Both the position numbers and the translations under genes were made by a program. DNA of 64,000 nt, from contig NZ_JBFRYC010000003.1 of assembly GCF_040892615.1 (NCBI RefSeq), positions 124,001-188,000 of the forward strand, read 5' to 3'. The notes under the pieces were generated by a model. The model ran no database searches. It worked only from the letters and a program-made list of their open reading frames with translations, and was not told where the DNA came from. Numbering within the stretch: position 1 is the stretch's first letter; each line of letters opens with the position of its first letter. The DNA comes from Thioclava arctica. Lineage in GTDB: Bacteria > Pseudomonadota > Alphaproteobacteria > Rhodobacterales > Rhodobacteraceae. Shown one piece after another: positions 51,366 through 59,805 of this stretch.

Positions 51366-51913
51366 ATCTCGATCAGCCTTTCTCTTAGCTCGGCCAGTTT
51401 CTTGAGGCTCCGATGCAGCATGACCCGCACTGCGCCCTCGCTCATGTTCAGCATGTCACCAGTCTCAGCAATAGAGTGTCCCTCAAGCCCAATCGCGCGC
51501 ACCAGTTGCGCTGCGCGGGGCTCAAGGTGGTCAATCACCCTCTCGATATCGTTGCGCTCGGTCGGGTCCGAAACCGGCTCGGCAGGCAAAACCTCAACAA
51601 AATCATCAAGCGGCACGTGCACGCGTCGCCCGCGTTTACGAAACGCATCGACCACCTTGTGACGCGCAATCGCGTAGCACCAAGGGGCCGCCGGTTCATC
51701 TTCGCGCCAAGTGTGGCGCTTGAGGTGGATCGCCAAAAGCACCTCTTGCACCACATCCTCACAATCGTCTGGCGGCAATCCCGCCGAACGCCCGCGCACA
51801 ACTCCACGCAAAACCGGCGTAACCGCGTGCAGGAATGCCTTATAGGCCTGCGCATCACCTGCATTGGCGGCACGCAGCAATCGCGTCCAATCTGCTTGGC
51901 GATCATGCATCAT
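51362..51913 (-). CDS. sigF: ECF sigma factor SigF (metal/oxidative stress)
   Basis: 183 residues with sigma region 2 (HAVTPVLRGVVRGRSAGLP, CEDVVQEVLLAIHLKRHTW) and region 4 (HLEPRAAQLVRAIGL, GHSIAETGDMLNMSEGAVRVMLHRSLKKL). The neighbour NrsF and the divergent DUF2282 operon match the SigF group studied in Caulobacter. Its own predicted promoter (GTAACG-N16-CGAA) ends eight bases before the ATG, leaving almost no leader. Autoregulation is likely. Confidence 0.9.
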   Translation of the reverse strand: MMHDRQADWTRLLRAANAGDAQAYKAFLHAVTPVLRGVVRGRSAGLPPDDCEDVVQEVLLAIHLKRHTWREDEPAAPWCYAIARHKVVDAFRKRGRRVHVPLDDFVEVLPAEPVSDPTERNDIERVIDHLEPRAAQLVRAIGLEGHSIAETGDMLNMSEGAVRVMLHRSLKKLAELRERLIEI

Positions 51914-51921
51914 TCTGTCCC

Positions 51922-51947
51922 TTCGCCACGCAACATCCGTTCGTTAC
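51922..51947 (-). promoter_or_regulatory. SigF-type promoter of sigF-nrsF
   Basis: Minus strand GTAACG (51947-51942), 16-base spacer, CGAA (51925-51922), matching the Caulobacter SigF pattern GTAACC-N16-CGAA except for one base. The ATG at 51913 follows only eight bases after the -10 element. Confidence 0.8.
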
Positions 51948-51981
51948 AGCCCGCTCGGAAAATAAATTTTGCACACATATC

Positions 51982-52007
51982 GTAACGCTTTGGTGCGCGG
52001 TTGCGAA
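51982..52007 (+). promoter_or_regulatory. SigF-type promoter of the bufferin operon
   Basis: GTAACG (51982-51987), 16-base spacer, CGAA (52004-52007), the same sequence as the divergent site. The bufA ATG is 48 bases downstream with a GGGAGAG ribosome site between. Confidence 0.8.
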
Positions 52008-52054
52008 TGGTTTACAGGGCCGCACCGTGCCCGCAACCAATTTGGGAGAGTAAA

Positions 52055-52336
52055 ATGAGCAAGATCGAAACCACCTTGGGTATCGCCGCCGCCGTCACCT
52101 GTGCCTTGGGCATCGCCACCGCAGCACAGGCCGACGATATGTCAAAGAAGATGGAGAAATGTTTTGGCGTAGCGCTCGCGGGCCAGAACGATTGCGCCGC
52201 CGGTCCCGGCACCACCTGCGCTGGCACCGCCACGATGGACTATCAAGGCAACGCCTGGAAGCTTGTCCCAGCAGGCACTTGTGCCGAGATCAAGACGCCT
52301 CATGGCATGGGCTCGCTTGAGCCGATCAAAATGTGA
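52055..52336 (+). CDS. bufA1: DUF2282 bufferin precursor (BufA-type)
   Basis: 93 residues. A signal peptide (about 1-26, ending AAQADD) precedes a mature part with four cysteines: Cys36 (MEKCFGVALAGQNDC, includes Cys47), Cys55 (GTTCAGTA) and Cys76 (VPAGTCAEIKTPHGMG). KCFGVA-NDCAAG-TCAGTA-W-VPAGTC is the DUF2282/BufA1 pattern. In recently described bufferins some cysteines are enzymatically modified into copper-chelating heterocycles. Here the modifying enzyme gene follows directly, and SigF is the likely regulator. Confidence 0.9.
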   Translation: MSKIETTLGIAAAVTCALGIATAAQADDMSKKMEKCFGVALAGQNDCAAGPGTTCAGTATMDYQGNAWKLVPAGTCAEIKTPHGMGSLEPIKM

Positions 52337-52391
52337 TCACACTTCTGGGGCAGGCTTGTGTCTGCCCCATTACCCAATCACGGAGGCGCAA

Positions 52392-53231
52392 ATGTTACCT
52401 GCAAAAACGGGCCTCGGCTTCAAGCCAGAGCATTTTCCAGCGATAATAGAGACACAACCTGACTTGGGCTTCTTTGAGGTTCACGCCGAGAACTATATGA
52501 ATGCTGGCGGCATGCCGCATGCGATGCTCGAGCGGCTTCGCGAGGATTATGCCATCTCGGTCCATGGTGTCGGACTTTCGATTGGCGGTCCAGATCCGCT
52601 GGACGAGACCCATCTGACTCGCCTCAAGACATTATGCGACCGCTATCAGCCCGAAAGCTTTTCCGAGCATCTCGCCTGGGCAAGTCATGGGGGCACCTGG
52701 ATGCATGACCTCCTGCCTCTCCCCTATACCGCTGAGACGCTGGATATCGTGTGTGAACACATAGATCGCCTGCAAGAGGTTCTTGGCCGCAAGATTTTAC
52801 TCGAAAACCCAGCGACTTATCTGACATTCGCACAATCCGACATTCCCGAAACCGTATTTCTCGCACAGATCGCGCAGCGCACAGGCTGTGGTCTGTTGTT
52901 GGATGTGAACAATGTCTTCGTCTCTTGCGTGAACCATCGCAGCGATCCGCGTGCCTATCTTGATGCCTTTGCAATGCACGCAGTTGGGGAAATCCATTTG
53001 GCGGGTCATGACAGCGAAGAGTTGCCCTCGGGCCCGCTTTTGATCGACTCGCATGGCAAGGCGGTGAGTGAGCCCGTGTGGGCACTTTATGGTGAGATAG
53101 TCTCGAAATTTGGCCCCATTCCAAGCCTGGTTGAATGGGACAATGACGTGCCTGACTTTGCCACGCTCATGGCCGAGGCGCATCGTGCCGCCCAATTTCT
53201 TGCGGACACGCGCCATGCCCTCGCATCTTGA
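52392..53231 (+). CDS. bufB: DUF692 (MNIO) RiPP-modifying oxidase, BufB-type
   Basis: 279 residues of the multinuclear non-heme iron oxidative enzyme family. Metal-ligand motifs in order: FFEVHAENYM, ISVHGVGLSIGG, SEHLAWASHGG, LENPATYLTF, LLDVNNVFVSCVNH, EIHLAGHD, LLIDSHGKAV and LVEWDNDVPDF. Other MNIOs convert cysteine residues of precursor peptides; the adjacent DUF2282 peptide is the predicted substrate. I start at ATG 52392 with GGAGG upstream. It overlaps bufC by 17 bases. Confidence 0.92.
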   Translation: MLPAKTGLGFKPEHFPAIIETQPDLGFFEVHAENYMNAGGMPHAMLERLREDYAISVHGVGLSIGGPDPLDETHLTRLKTLCDRYQPESFSEHLAWASHGGTWMHDLLPLPYTAETLDIVCEHIDRLQEVLGRKILLENPATYLTFAQSDIPETVFLAQIAQRTGCGLLLDVNNVFVSCVNHRSDPRAYLDAFAMHAVGEIHLAGHDSEELPSGPLLIDSHGKAVSEPVWALYGEIVSKFGPIPSLVEWDNDVPDFATLMAEAHRAAQFLADTRHALAS

Positions 53232-53970
53232 GTTCGCCCGCAGTTTCCAAACCGCGCTTGGCAGCGATCATCTCCCTTTGGGGGCGCAAGCGGGTGATCC
53301 GGCAGAGATTGCCCAGCGCTTCAATGTCTATCGCAACAATGTCGCCTACGGGCTTTCGCGTGCCCTGGCACGGCAGTTTCCCGCGGTTGAGCGCCTGGTC
53401 GGCACGGACTGTTTTGCGGGCGTGGCGCAGATATTCATCGAACACCACCCCCCGCGCAGCCCGAATTTAACCGACTGGGGCGTTGAGTTTCCCGAGTTTT
53501 TGGCTTCGTTAGAGACACTTTCGACGCTCCCCTATCTTCGCGATGTTGCGCGTATCGAATGGGCACGCAGCCGGGCCTATCACGCTTGCGATGCCAAACC
53601 TGCTAGCTCAGAGCGGCTCAAGAGTTTGGCCCAGCACCATAGCATCTGCCTGCACGCCTCTGTGCAAGTGCTGAACCTCGCGACGCCTGCTGGAAGCATC
53701 TGGGCGTCTCAGCAACCCGGTGGCCCCGCGCCGCCAGCACCGGAGAATTGGCTTCCCGAAACGGTGCTGATCGCGCGGCGCGGCGTTGCAAGCATGATCA
53801 CTGAGCAGATCCCGCCAGAGATTGGATGTTTTCTGCAACAGATTCTGGCCCGACAAACGCTTGCAACCGCATGCACCACAGCGGGACCAGACTTTGATCT
53901 CACTGAGGCGCTGGTCCTTTTGATCCGCAACGATCTAATCACAGATATCAATGATGGGAGGATGAAATGA
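53215..53970 (+). CDS. bufC: DUF2063 partner protein, BufC-type
   Basis: 251 residues. The N-terminal DUF2063 region (SFQTALGSDHLPLGAQAGDPAEIAQRFNVYRNNVAYGLSRAL) is the DNA-binding-like domain that in MNIO operons acts as the precursor-binding partner of DUF692. The C-terminal part is a helical domain. It sits between bufB and the DoxX gene with short overlaps, so all four likely share one message. Confidence 0.88.
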   Translation: MPSHLEFARSFQTALGSDHLPLGAQAGDPAEIAQRFNVYRNNVAYGLSRALARQFPAVERLVGTDCFAGVAQIFIEHHPPRSPNLTDWGVEFPEFLASLETLSTLPYLRDVARIEWARSRAYHACDAKPASSERLKSLAQHHSICLHASVQVLNLATPAGSIWASQQPGGPAPPAPENWLPETVLIARRGVASMITEQIPPEIGCFLQQILARQTLATACTTAGPDFDLTEALVLLIRNDLITDINDGRMK

Positions 53971-54434
53971 CGTTTCAGACCTTGGAAAAAAGCACCAATC
54001 AGAGACTGATTCACCTATATTCGCACGTCACAAAGCTGGGTGGACGTATTCCAGATAGCGTCGTCTTGCTGGCCGCTCGCCTTTTTCCGGCCGTTATCTT
54101 TTGGCAATCCGGTCGCACCAAAGTTGATGGCCTCTCAATCAAGGACTCGACCTACACGCTGTTTGAGCAGATCTATGCCCTACCCGTCATTCCCCCACAT
54201 ATCGCAGCGGTTGCCGCGACCTTTGCCGAGCATCTGATGCCGATCTTTCTGGTTTTGGGTCTCTTTACGCGTGCGTCTGCGCTGGCTTTGCTGGTGATGA
54301 CACTTGTCATTCAAATTTTTGTCTTTCCGGATGCGTGGCTAACGCATGGGCTTTGGGCAATCTGCTTTCTGATCGTAATCGCGAAAGGACCCGGTGTTTT
54401 GTCGCTCGATAAGATTCTACGATTGGAGCGCTGA
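53967..54434 (+). CDS. DoxX family membrane protein of the bufferin operon
   Basis: 155 residues with four membrane helices typical of DoxX. The motif VDGLSIKDSTYTLFEQIYALPVIPP follows the first helix and LGLFTRASALALLVMTLVIQIFVFPDAW the third. DoxX proteins in DUF692 operons may handle quinones or redox for the modification, but the function is not established. It overlaps bufC by four bases. About 210 bases after it are non-coding and end in a hairpin at 54608. Confidence 0.88.
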   Translation: MTFQTLEKSTNQRLIHLYSHVTKLGGRIPDSVVLLAARLFPAVIFWQSGRTKVDGLSIKDSTYTLFEQIYALPVIPPHIAAVAATFAEHLMPIFLVLGLFTRASALALLVMTLVIQIFVFPDAWLTHGLWAICFLIVIAKGPGVLSLDKILRLER

Positions 54435-54607
54435 TGCGACACTTCCCAATCCGTCCTCGCCATAGCTGAATGACAATTTCGACCGAGACCTCGTCGTTCG
54501 AAGAAATACGATCAAGGCGCATCACTCAATTTTCAATGACATGGCCGCAAATCGTTTAAGAAAGACCCAGCTCTCTTCATTTGTGGGAACGGGGCGACAA
54601 AATAGAA

Positions 54608-54646
54608 AGAGCCCCAAGAAACTGAGTTTCTTGGGGCTCTTTTTTT
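54608..54646 (+). terminator. Strong hairpin terminator before tRNA-Leu
   Basis: A 16-base arm (54608-54623) pairs exactly with 54625-54640, ending in T7. It can serve the plus strand; in the minus direction it lies directly after the tRNA-Leu 3' end and may also end its transcript. Confidence 0.85.
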
Positions 54647-54730
54647 GGTGCCCAGGAGAGGACTCGAACCTCCACGCCTTGCGGCACACGGACCTGAACC
54701 GTGCGCGTCTACCAATTCCGCCACCTGGGC
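54646..54730 (-). tRNA. tRNA-Leu (anticodon CAG)
   Basis: 85-nt class II tRNA on the minus strand. Acceptor GCCCAGG, D arm with TTGGTAGACGCG, anticodon arm CACGGTTCAGGTCCGTG with CAG, a long variable arm (TGCCGCAAGGCG), T arm GGTTCGAGTCC, and encoded CCA at 54648-54646. It is followed by a hairpin terminator. Confidence 0.96.
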
Positions 54731-54890
54731 AGGTGTCGTGGAGCGCGATCTATAGAGGCCCGAAGGCACTGTCAACGGGGCAGGGCACGAATTTTCGCGA
54801 CACCGGCTTGTGAGACGCCTTAGGCCTTGTTCCTGATGGGGCAAGGCGGTAATCAAGATACGAATTCTTTGCAAGGAAAGGCCTGTGCGC

Positions 54891-55880
54891 ATGTCCAAGC
54901 TGGTCACGATCTATGGCGGTTCGGGGTTTGTCGGACGCTATATTGCACGCAGGCTCGCCAAAGAGGGCTGGCGCATTCGCGTGGCTGTACGCCGCCCCAA
55001 TGAAGCGCTGTTTGTCAAATCCTATGGCGCTGTCGGTCAAGTAGAGCCGGTGCTATGCAACATTCGCGACGAAGACAGCGTGCGCGCCGTGATGTTTGGC
55101 GCCGATGCGGTGATCAATTGCGTGGGCATCCTCGTGAACGAGGGCAAGAACAAGTTTGATTCGGTTCAGACAGCCGGGGCTGCGCGGGTCGCGCGCATTG
55201 CCGCTGAACAAGGTATTGCGAAACTGGTGCAAATCTCTGCCATTGGAGCGGATGCCGACAGCCAAAGCGCCTATGCGCGCAGCAAAATGGCGGGCGAGAC
55301 CGCCGTGCTAGAGGCCTATCCACAGGCCGTAATCCTGCGGCCGTCGATTATCTTTGGCAATGAAGACGGGTTCTTCAATAAATTCGCAGCGATGTCGCGG
55401 CTTACGCCTGTTGTCCCGATCACCGGTGGCGATACGAAATTCCAGCCTGTCTATGTCGATGACGTAGCTCAGGTCGCCGCGATGGCTGCAAATGGCAATG
55501 TCATCCCCGGGATCTACGAACTTGGCGGGCCCGACGTCGAAACCTTCCGTGATCTGGTCAAGAAAATGCTTGGCTTGATCAATCGCCGTCGCTTTGTGGT
55601 CTCGCTGCCATTCTGGCTCGCGGGCATGATGGGTGGCGTGTTTGATTTGGTTCAGACGGTCTCTGGCGGACTGTTGGTCAACCGCATCCTGACGCGCGAT
55701 CAGGTGAAGAACCTGCGTGCCGATAATGTGGTGGCTGCTGATGCCAAGGGTTTCGCTGATCTGGGCATCACGCCGATGGCGATGGACGCGGTGCTTGAGG
55801 GCTATCTGTGGCGCTTTCGTCCTGGCGGTCAGTATGACGCGATCAAAGCCTCTGCCAAAAATCTGCATAAGTCTTTGTGA
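54891..55880 (+). CDS. Complex I NDUFA9-like NAD(P)-binding protein
   Basis: About 329 residues of the extended short-chain dehydrogenase/atypical SDR fold. GGSGFVGRYIARRL is the NAD(P)-binding start, and the catalytic Tyr/Lys region is replaced (SAYARSKMAGETAVLE), as in the NDUFA9-like group. In alphaproteobacteria these proteins are accessory subunits or assembly factors of NADH dehydrogenase. A GTG at 54885 is an alternative start. It ends 48 bases before uppP. Confidence 0.85.
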   Translation: MSKLVTIYGGSGFVGRYIARRLAKEGWRIRVAVRRPNEALFVKSYGAVGQVEPVLCNIRDEDSVRAVMFGADAVINCVGILVNEGKNKFDSVQTAGAARVARIAAEQGIAKLVQISAIGADADSQSAYARSKMAGETAVLEAYPQAVILRPSIIFGNEDGFFNKFAAMSRLTPVVPITGGDTKFQPVYVDDVAQVAAMAANGNVIPGIYELGGPDVETFRDLVKKMLGLINRRRFVVSLPFWLAGMMGGVFDLVQTVSGGLLVNRILTRDQVKNLRADNVVAADAKGFADLGITPMAMDAVLEGYLWRFRPGGQYDAIKASAKNLHKSL

Positions 55881-55927
55881 TTAAGCGCGGTTTGCGCATC
55901 CTGATTCCTTAACAAAGGCCTCTGAGA

Positions 55928-56728
55928 TTGACCTATTTCAACGACGTCCTGCTGGGCGTGATCGAAGGCATCACTGAATTCCTTCCGATTTCGAGCACCG
56001 GGCATTTGCTGCTTGCCGAACATTGGCTGGGCGCGCGGTCTGACACCTATAACATCGTCATTCAGGCGGGCGCTATTCTGGCCGTTACGCTGATTTATTG
56101 GCATCGGATCGTTGAGCTGCTTACCAACTGGCGTGAGCCTACGAACCGCGACTATCTGGCGAAGCTGAGCGTGGCTTTTCTGATCACCGCCGTGCTGGGC
56201 CTGATCGTTAAGAAGCTAGGATTTGAGCTGCCAACGACGATCCAGCCGATTGCCTGGGCGTTGGTGATCGGGGGTATCTGGATGATCGCGGCGGAACGTG
56301 TCGCCGAACACCAGTCCGACCGCAGTGTCATTCTGTGGCGCGTCGCGATTGCTGTCGGCTTGGCGCAGATCGTGGCGGGTGTCTTTCCCGGCACCTCGCG
56401 GTCTGCCGCGACGATTTTCGCAGCGATGCTGTTGGGTACGTCAAACCGTGGCGCTGCCACCGAATTTGCATTTCTCGTAGGCATTCCGACGATGTATGCG
56501 GCCAGCGGCTATGAACTGCTCAAGCAGTTTACCGGCGGCGCCGGCGTACAGGGGGAGAACTGGACGTCGATGAGCATCGCCTTTGTCGTTTCGACCGTGA
56601 CGGCCTTTATCGCGGTGAAATGGCTTCTGGGATTCATCCAGACCCATCGCTTTACCGCTTTTGCGATTTATCGGATCCTCTTTGGCGGCTTGCTTCTGGG
56701 GATGTCTGCGGTCGGCTTTCTTGGCTAA
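55928..56728 (+). CDS. uppP: Undecaprenyl-diphosphate phosphatase
   Basis: 266 residues from a TTG start (MTYFNDVLLGVIEGITEFLPISSTGHL). Converts undecaprenyl diphosphate to the lipid carrier phosphate used in peptidoglycan and O-antigen synthesis. The (E/Q)GxTEFLPISSTGH motif and the second GTSRSAATIFAAMLLG motif form the active site. Eight membrane helices. The TTG start is chosen because the family motif begins within 15 residues of it and no good ATG exists. Confidence 0.95.
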   Translation: MTYFNDVLLGVIEGITEFLPISSTGHLLLAEHWLGARSDTYNIVIQAGAILAVTLIYWHRIVELLTNWREPTNRDYLAKLSVAFLITAVLGLIVKKLGFELPTTIQPIAWALVIGGIWMIAAERVAEHQSDRSVILWRVAIAVGLAQIVAGVFPGTSRSAATIFAAMLLGTSNRGAATEFAFLVGIPTMYAASGYELLKQFTGGAGVQGENWTSMSIAFVVSTVTAFIAVKWLLGFIQTHRFTAFAIYRILFGGLLLGMSAVGFLG

Positions 56729-56801
56729 GGCGAACGAATCAGCTTTTTGCGCTCCGGTCTGTCGTTAATTTTCACGCCATATTCGCAAAATGGTAAACAA
56801 A

Positions 56802-56872
56802 GCTGACCTAATTTGAGTGATTTTGCGCCGCCTTCGTCGCGCCAACCCGAAAAATATCGCAATTAGGTCAGC
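56802..56872 (+). repeat. Inverted repeat of GACCTAATT units upstream of gltD
   Basis: GCTGACCTAATT (56802-56813) and its exact complement AATTAGGTCAGC (56861-56872) are 47 bases apart, within the 216-base gap before gltD. Each half is also close to palindromic in its AATT centre. They could be two operator sites for a regulator of glutamate synthase, or the arms of an RNA structure. Confidence 0.6.
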
Positions 56873-56944
56873 ACCACTTACTTTTATTGCCGCGCGAAGC
56901 GGTGTAGCAATGCGCACCCAAGGTTCACTCAGGGAGGCGCCGAC

Positions 56945-58378
56945 ATGGCCAAGCAACCGATGCTCAAGTTCGTCAAAACGGCGAAGGAGATGCCTCAGAA
57001 GCGTGACGCAGATGTCCGCTCCCACGACTTTGGCGAAATTTATCGCGAATTCGCAGCCGAGAAAGCCGCCGAGCAGGCCAGTCGGTGCAGCCAATGCGGC
57101 GTGCCCTATTGCCAGTCGCATTGCCCGTTGCACAACAATATCCCCGATTGGCTGCGCCTGACCGCTGAGGGCCGCTTGCAAGAAGCCTATGAGCTGAGCC
57201 AAGCCACCAACACTTTCCCCGAAATATGTGGCCGCATCTGTCCGCAAGATCGCCTGTGCGAAGGCAATTGCGTGATCGAGCAATCCGGTCACGGCACGGT
57301 CACCATCGGCGCGGTCGAGAAATACATCACCGACACTGCCTTTGATATGGGCTGGGTCAAACCGATCAAACCAATGAGCGATCGCGCTGAATCCGTGGCC
57401 ATTATCGGCGCGGGGCCGGGCGGCTTGGCGGCGGCAGATGTGCTACGCCGCGCGGGCGTGCAGGTCACGGTCTATGACCGTTATGACCGCGCGGGCGGAT
57501 TGCTGACCTACGGCATCCCCGGCTTCAAGCTGGAAAAAGACATCGTCATGCAGCGCGTCAAACAACTTGAAGAGGGCGGCGTCGAGTTTGTGATGAACTG
57601 CAATGTCGGCACGGATATTTCCTTTGATGCGATCCGGGGCAAGCATGACGCTGTTCTGATCGCTGCGGGTGTCTATAAAACGCGCGAGTTGACCGATCCG
57701 GGCGCGGATGCGTCAGGCATCGTGCGCGCGATTGATTTCCTGACGGCGTCGAACAAGAAAAGCTTTGGCGACGAGGTGCCCGAGTTCGAAAACGGCACGC
57801 TGAACGCCGAGGGCAAGCGCGTCGTGGTTATCGGTGGTGGCGACACCGCGATGGACTGCGTGCGCACGGCGATCCGTCAGGGTGCGACATCGGTGAAATG
57901 TCTCTATCGTCGCGACCGTGCCAACATGCCCGGCAGCCAGCGCGAAGTGCAAAACGCCGAAGAAGAAGGCGTGGAATTTGTCTGGCTTGCAGCACCTGCA
58001 GGTTTTGCCGGCAATCCGGTGGCTTCGGTCTCGGTGCAACAGATGCGTCTGGGCGCACCCGATGCCTCGGGGCGTCAAACCCCCGAAAAGATCGAAGGCG
58101 GAATCTATGACGAGCCTGCCGATCTGGTGATCAAGGCGCTTGGGTTTGAGCCGGAAAACCTGCCCGAGCAATGGGACACGGCCGAGCTGGAAACCACCCG
58201 TTGGGGCACCGTCAAGGCCGAGTTTGGCACGCATGCTACCTCGATCCCCGGCGTTTACGCGGTGGGCGATATCGTGCGCGGCGCGAGCCTTGTGGTTTGG
58301 GCGATCCGTGATGGGCGCGAGGCGGGCGATGAAATCCTGCGCTACCTCGAAAACGTAGCGGCGGTCGCGGCGCAGTAG
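56945..58378 (+). CDS. gltD: Glutamate synthase small subunit
   Basis: 477 residues. N-terminal iron-sulfur cysteines ASRCSQCGVPYCQSHCPLHNNIPDWL and CGRICPQDRLCEGNC, then FAD-binding GAGPGGLAAADVLRR and ADLVIKALGFEPENL, and NADP-binding GGGDTAMDCVRTAIRQG. It passes electrons from NADPH to the large subunit. Usually gltB precedes gltD; here gltD is first, with two small genes between it and gltB. Confidence 0.96.
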   Translation: MAKQPMLKFVKTAKEMPQKRDADVRSHDFGEIYREFAAEKAAEQASRCSQCGVPYCQSHCPLHNNIPDWLRLTAEGRLQEAYELSQATNTFPEICGRICPQDRLCEGNCVIEQSGHGTVTIGAVEKYITDTAFDMGWVKPIKPMSDRAESVAIIGAGPGGLAAADVLRRAGVQVTVYDRYDRAGGLLTYGIPGFKLEKDIVMQRVKQLEEGGVEFVMNCNVGTDISFDAIRGKHDAVLIAAGVYKTRELTDPGADASGIVRAIDFLTASNKKSFGDEVPEFENGTLNAEGKRVVVIGGGDTAMDCVRTAIRQGATSVKCLYRRDRANMPGSQREVQNAEEEGVEFVWLAAPAGFAGNPVASVSVQQMRLGAPDASGRQTPEKIEGGIYDEPADLVIKALGFEPENLPEQWDTAELETTRWGTVKAEFGTHATSIPGVYAVGDIVRGASLVVWAIRDGREAGDEILRYLENVAAVAAQ

Positions 58379-58417
58379 TGCCACCGAAGCGACAGGGCCA
58401 AAAGGGCAGACACAAAG

Positions 58418-59128
58418 ATGAACTTGGCGGCATTCTTTCAGGCAATCTGTGGAGGGCTTTTCGCAGCCCTCCCGGCCTATGCTGCCAATTTCATCCCTCC
58501 CAAGGGCTGTGAGGTCTATTTGACCGCGCAACTGCACAACTGCCAAGTCGCCAATTACTACACCTGTTCTTCTGATCCTGCGGGCGATCAATGGGTTTCC
58601 TATGCCGATGGCAAAGGGGCCTATTTCCTAAGCCATATCGACAGTGAAACCCGCTGGATCGAGGCCCAATCACTCGAAACCGGCGAGATTGACAGGCTCG
58701 ATCAGGGCGCATCGAAAGACAACGCCTCGTACAGCACGCTTTTGGCGTCAGGGCGCGATGATTATGATTTCATCACGCGCAACAATTTCGCGCAGACCCA
58801 GCGCTTTGTTGGCGCCGATACGTTGACGGGGGAATCCGTCACCATCGATGGTGTGCCGCTGGAAAAATGCAGCTTTGAACTCAGCGAATATGACGCCCAG
58901 AACCGAAAGCTGTCGACCCGCAGTGGCGTGCAATATGTCAGCCGGAAATATCGCATTTTTCTAAGTGGGCCGGAGCGTTTCGAAAATGCCGCGGGCGAGT
59001 CGCAATCCTATGACGACAGCCCGGCGCGGTTTGATTTTCCGGGCGATCCGGGTTTTTCAAGCGAGACGCCCGAATATGATTGCGACATGATGATGACGGG
59101 GTTTTCCCCCGCGGGCGGGCGCGGATGA
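58418..59128 (+). CDS. Secreted hypothetical protein in the glt locus
   Basis: 236 residues with a signal peptide (MNLAAFFQAICGGLFAALPAYAA, cleaved near residue 24). The mature protein has cysteines in ...GCEVYLTAQLHNCQVANYYTCSSD... and KCSFEL and YDCDMMM. Visible motifs include YTCSSDPAGDQWVSY and RDDYDFITRNNFAQTQRFVGADTLTG. I do not recognise the family. The start of the next gene overlaps its stop (ATGA). Its position between gltD and gltB is probably conserved in the group, but that is from memory. Confidence 0.7.
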   Translation: MNLAAFFQAICGGLFAALPAYAANFIPPKGCEVYLTAQLHNCQVANYYTCSSDPAGDQWVSYADGKGAYFLSHIDSETRWIEAQSLETGEIDRLDQGASKDNASYSTLLASGRDDYDFITRNNFAQTQRFVGADTLTGESVTIDGVPLEKCSFELSEYDAQNRKLSTRSGVQYVSRKYRIFLSGPERFENAAGESQSYDDSPARFDFPGDPGFSSETPEYDCDMMMTGFSPAGGRG

Positions 59129-59805
59129 TTGCGCTGGAACACCTTGCGGCACCAAAACCGTTGCACATCCACTTTGCGCGCATGGCGACCAGCATCGGGC
59201 GCAGCAATGTGCCGTTTATTGCCGATGCCAGTCGAAGCTGGATGAACGTCCCCGAGCTTGCCGATGCCATTCAACGTATCGTCGAAGAGACCGCCGAACA
59301 GGTTGCTGCGGGCGACATTGTTGCGATCGGCAATTCGATGGGGGGCTCTGAGGCGATCATGCTGGCGAGTGTGACGCCGGCAAACCGTGTGCTCGCCATC
59401 GTGCCGCAATATTCGGTCCGCCCCGATATGATGTCCGAGGAACCCCGCTGGACGTTCTTGCGCGACCGGATCGTGGAACGGCCCTATCCGAAGGTGCCTG
59501 TTCTGCGTGATCGCGAATGTGTGGTCACGCTGCTGTATGGCGGCATGCAGGACGAATGGATGCATGCCTCGCGCTTTCCCGAGGATGCGGGCTATCGCCA
59601 TTACCTCTTTCCCGAGCGTCGCCATACTTTGGCGCGTTCATTGCACAAACAGGGTCTATTGCGCCCAATCGTGCAAGCCATCATCGAAGGGCGCCCGAGC
59701 GGCGCTCAAAAGGCCATCGAGGCGGCGGGCGGCATGCTGCGCGCCGAATTTGAAGCCGCTGGTTTAACGCTTTCTCCGAAGGAGGCCGGACATGACGAAA
59801 TATGA
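59125..59805 (+). CDS. Alpha/beta hydrolase fold protein in the glt locus
   Basis: 226 residues from ATG 59125. Nucleophile elbow DIVAIGNSMGGSEAIMLA (G-N-S-M-G-G), a late Asp/His region (LLYGGMQDEWMHASRFPED and FPERRHTLARSL), and no signal peptide. It is a small cytosolic esterase-like enzyme with unknown substrate. It overlaps the hypothetical gene by four bases and gltB by 14 bases. Confidence 0.75.
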   Translation: MIALEHLAAPKPLHIHFARMATSIGRSNVPFIADASRSWMNVPELADAIQRIVEETAEQVAAGDIVAIGNSMGGSEAIMLASVTPANRVLAIVPQYSVRPDMMSEEPRWTFLRDRIVERPYPKVPVLRDRECVVTLLYGGMQDEWMHASRFPEDAGYRHYLFPERRHTLARSLHKQGLLRPIVQAIIEGRPSGAQKAIEAAGGMLRAEFEAAGLTLSPKEAGHDEI

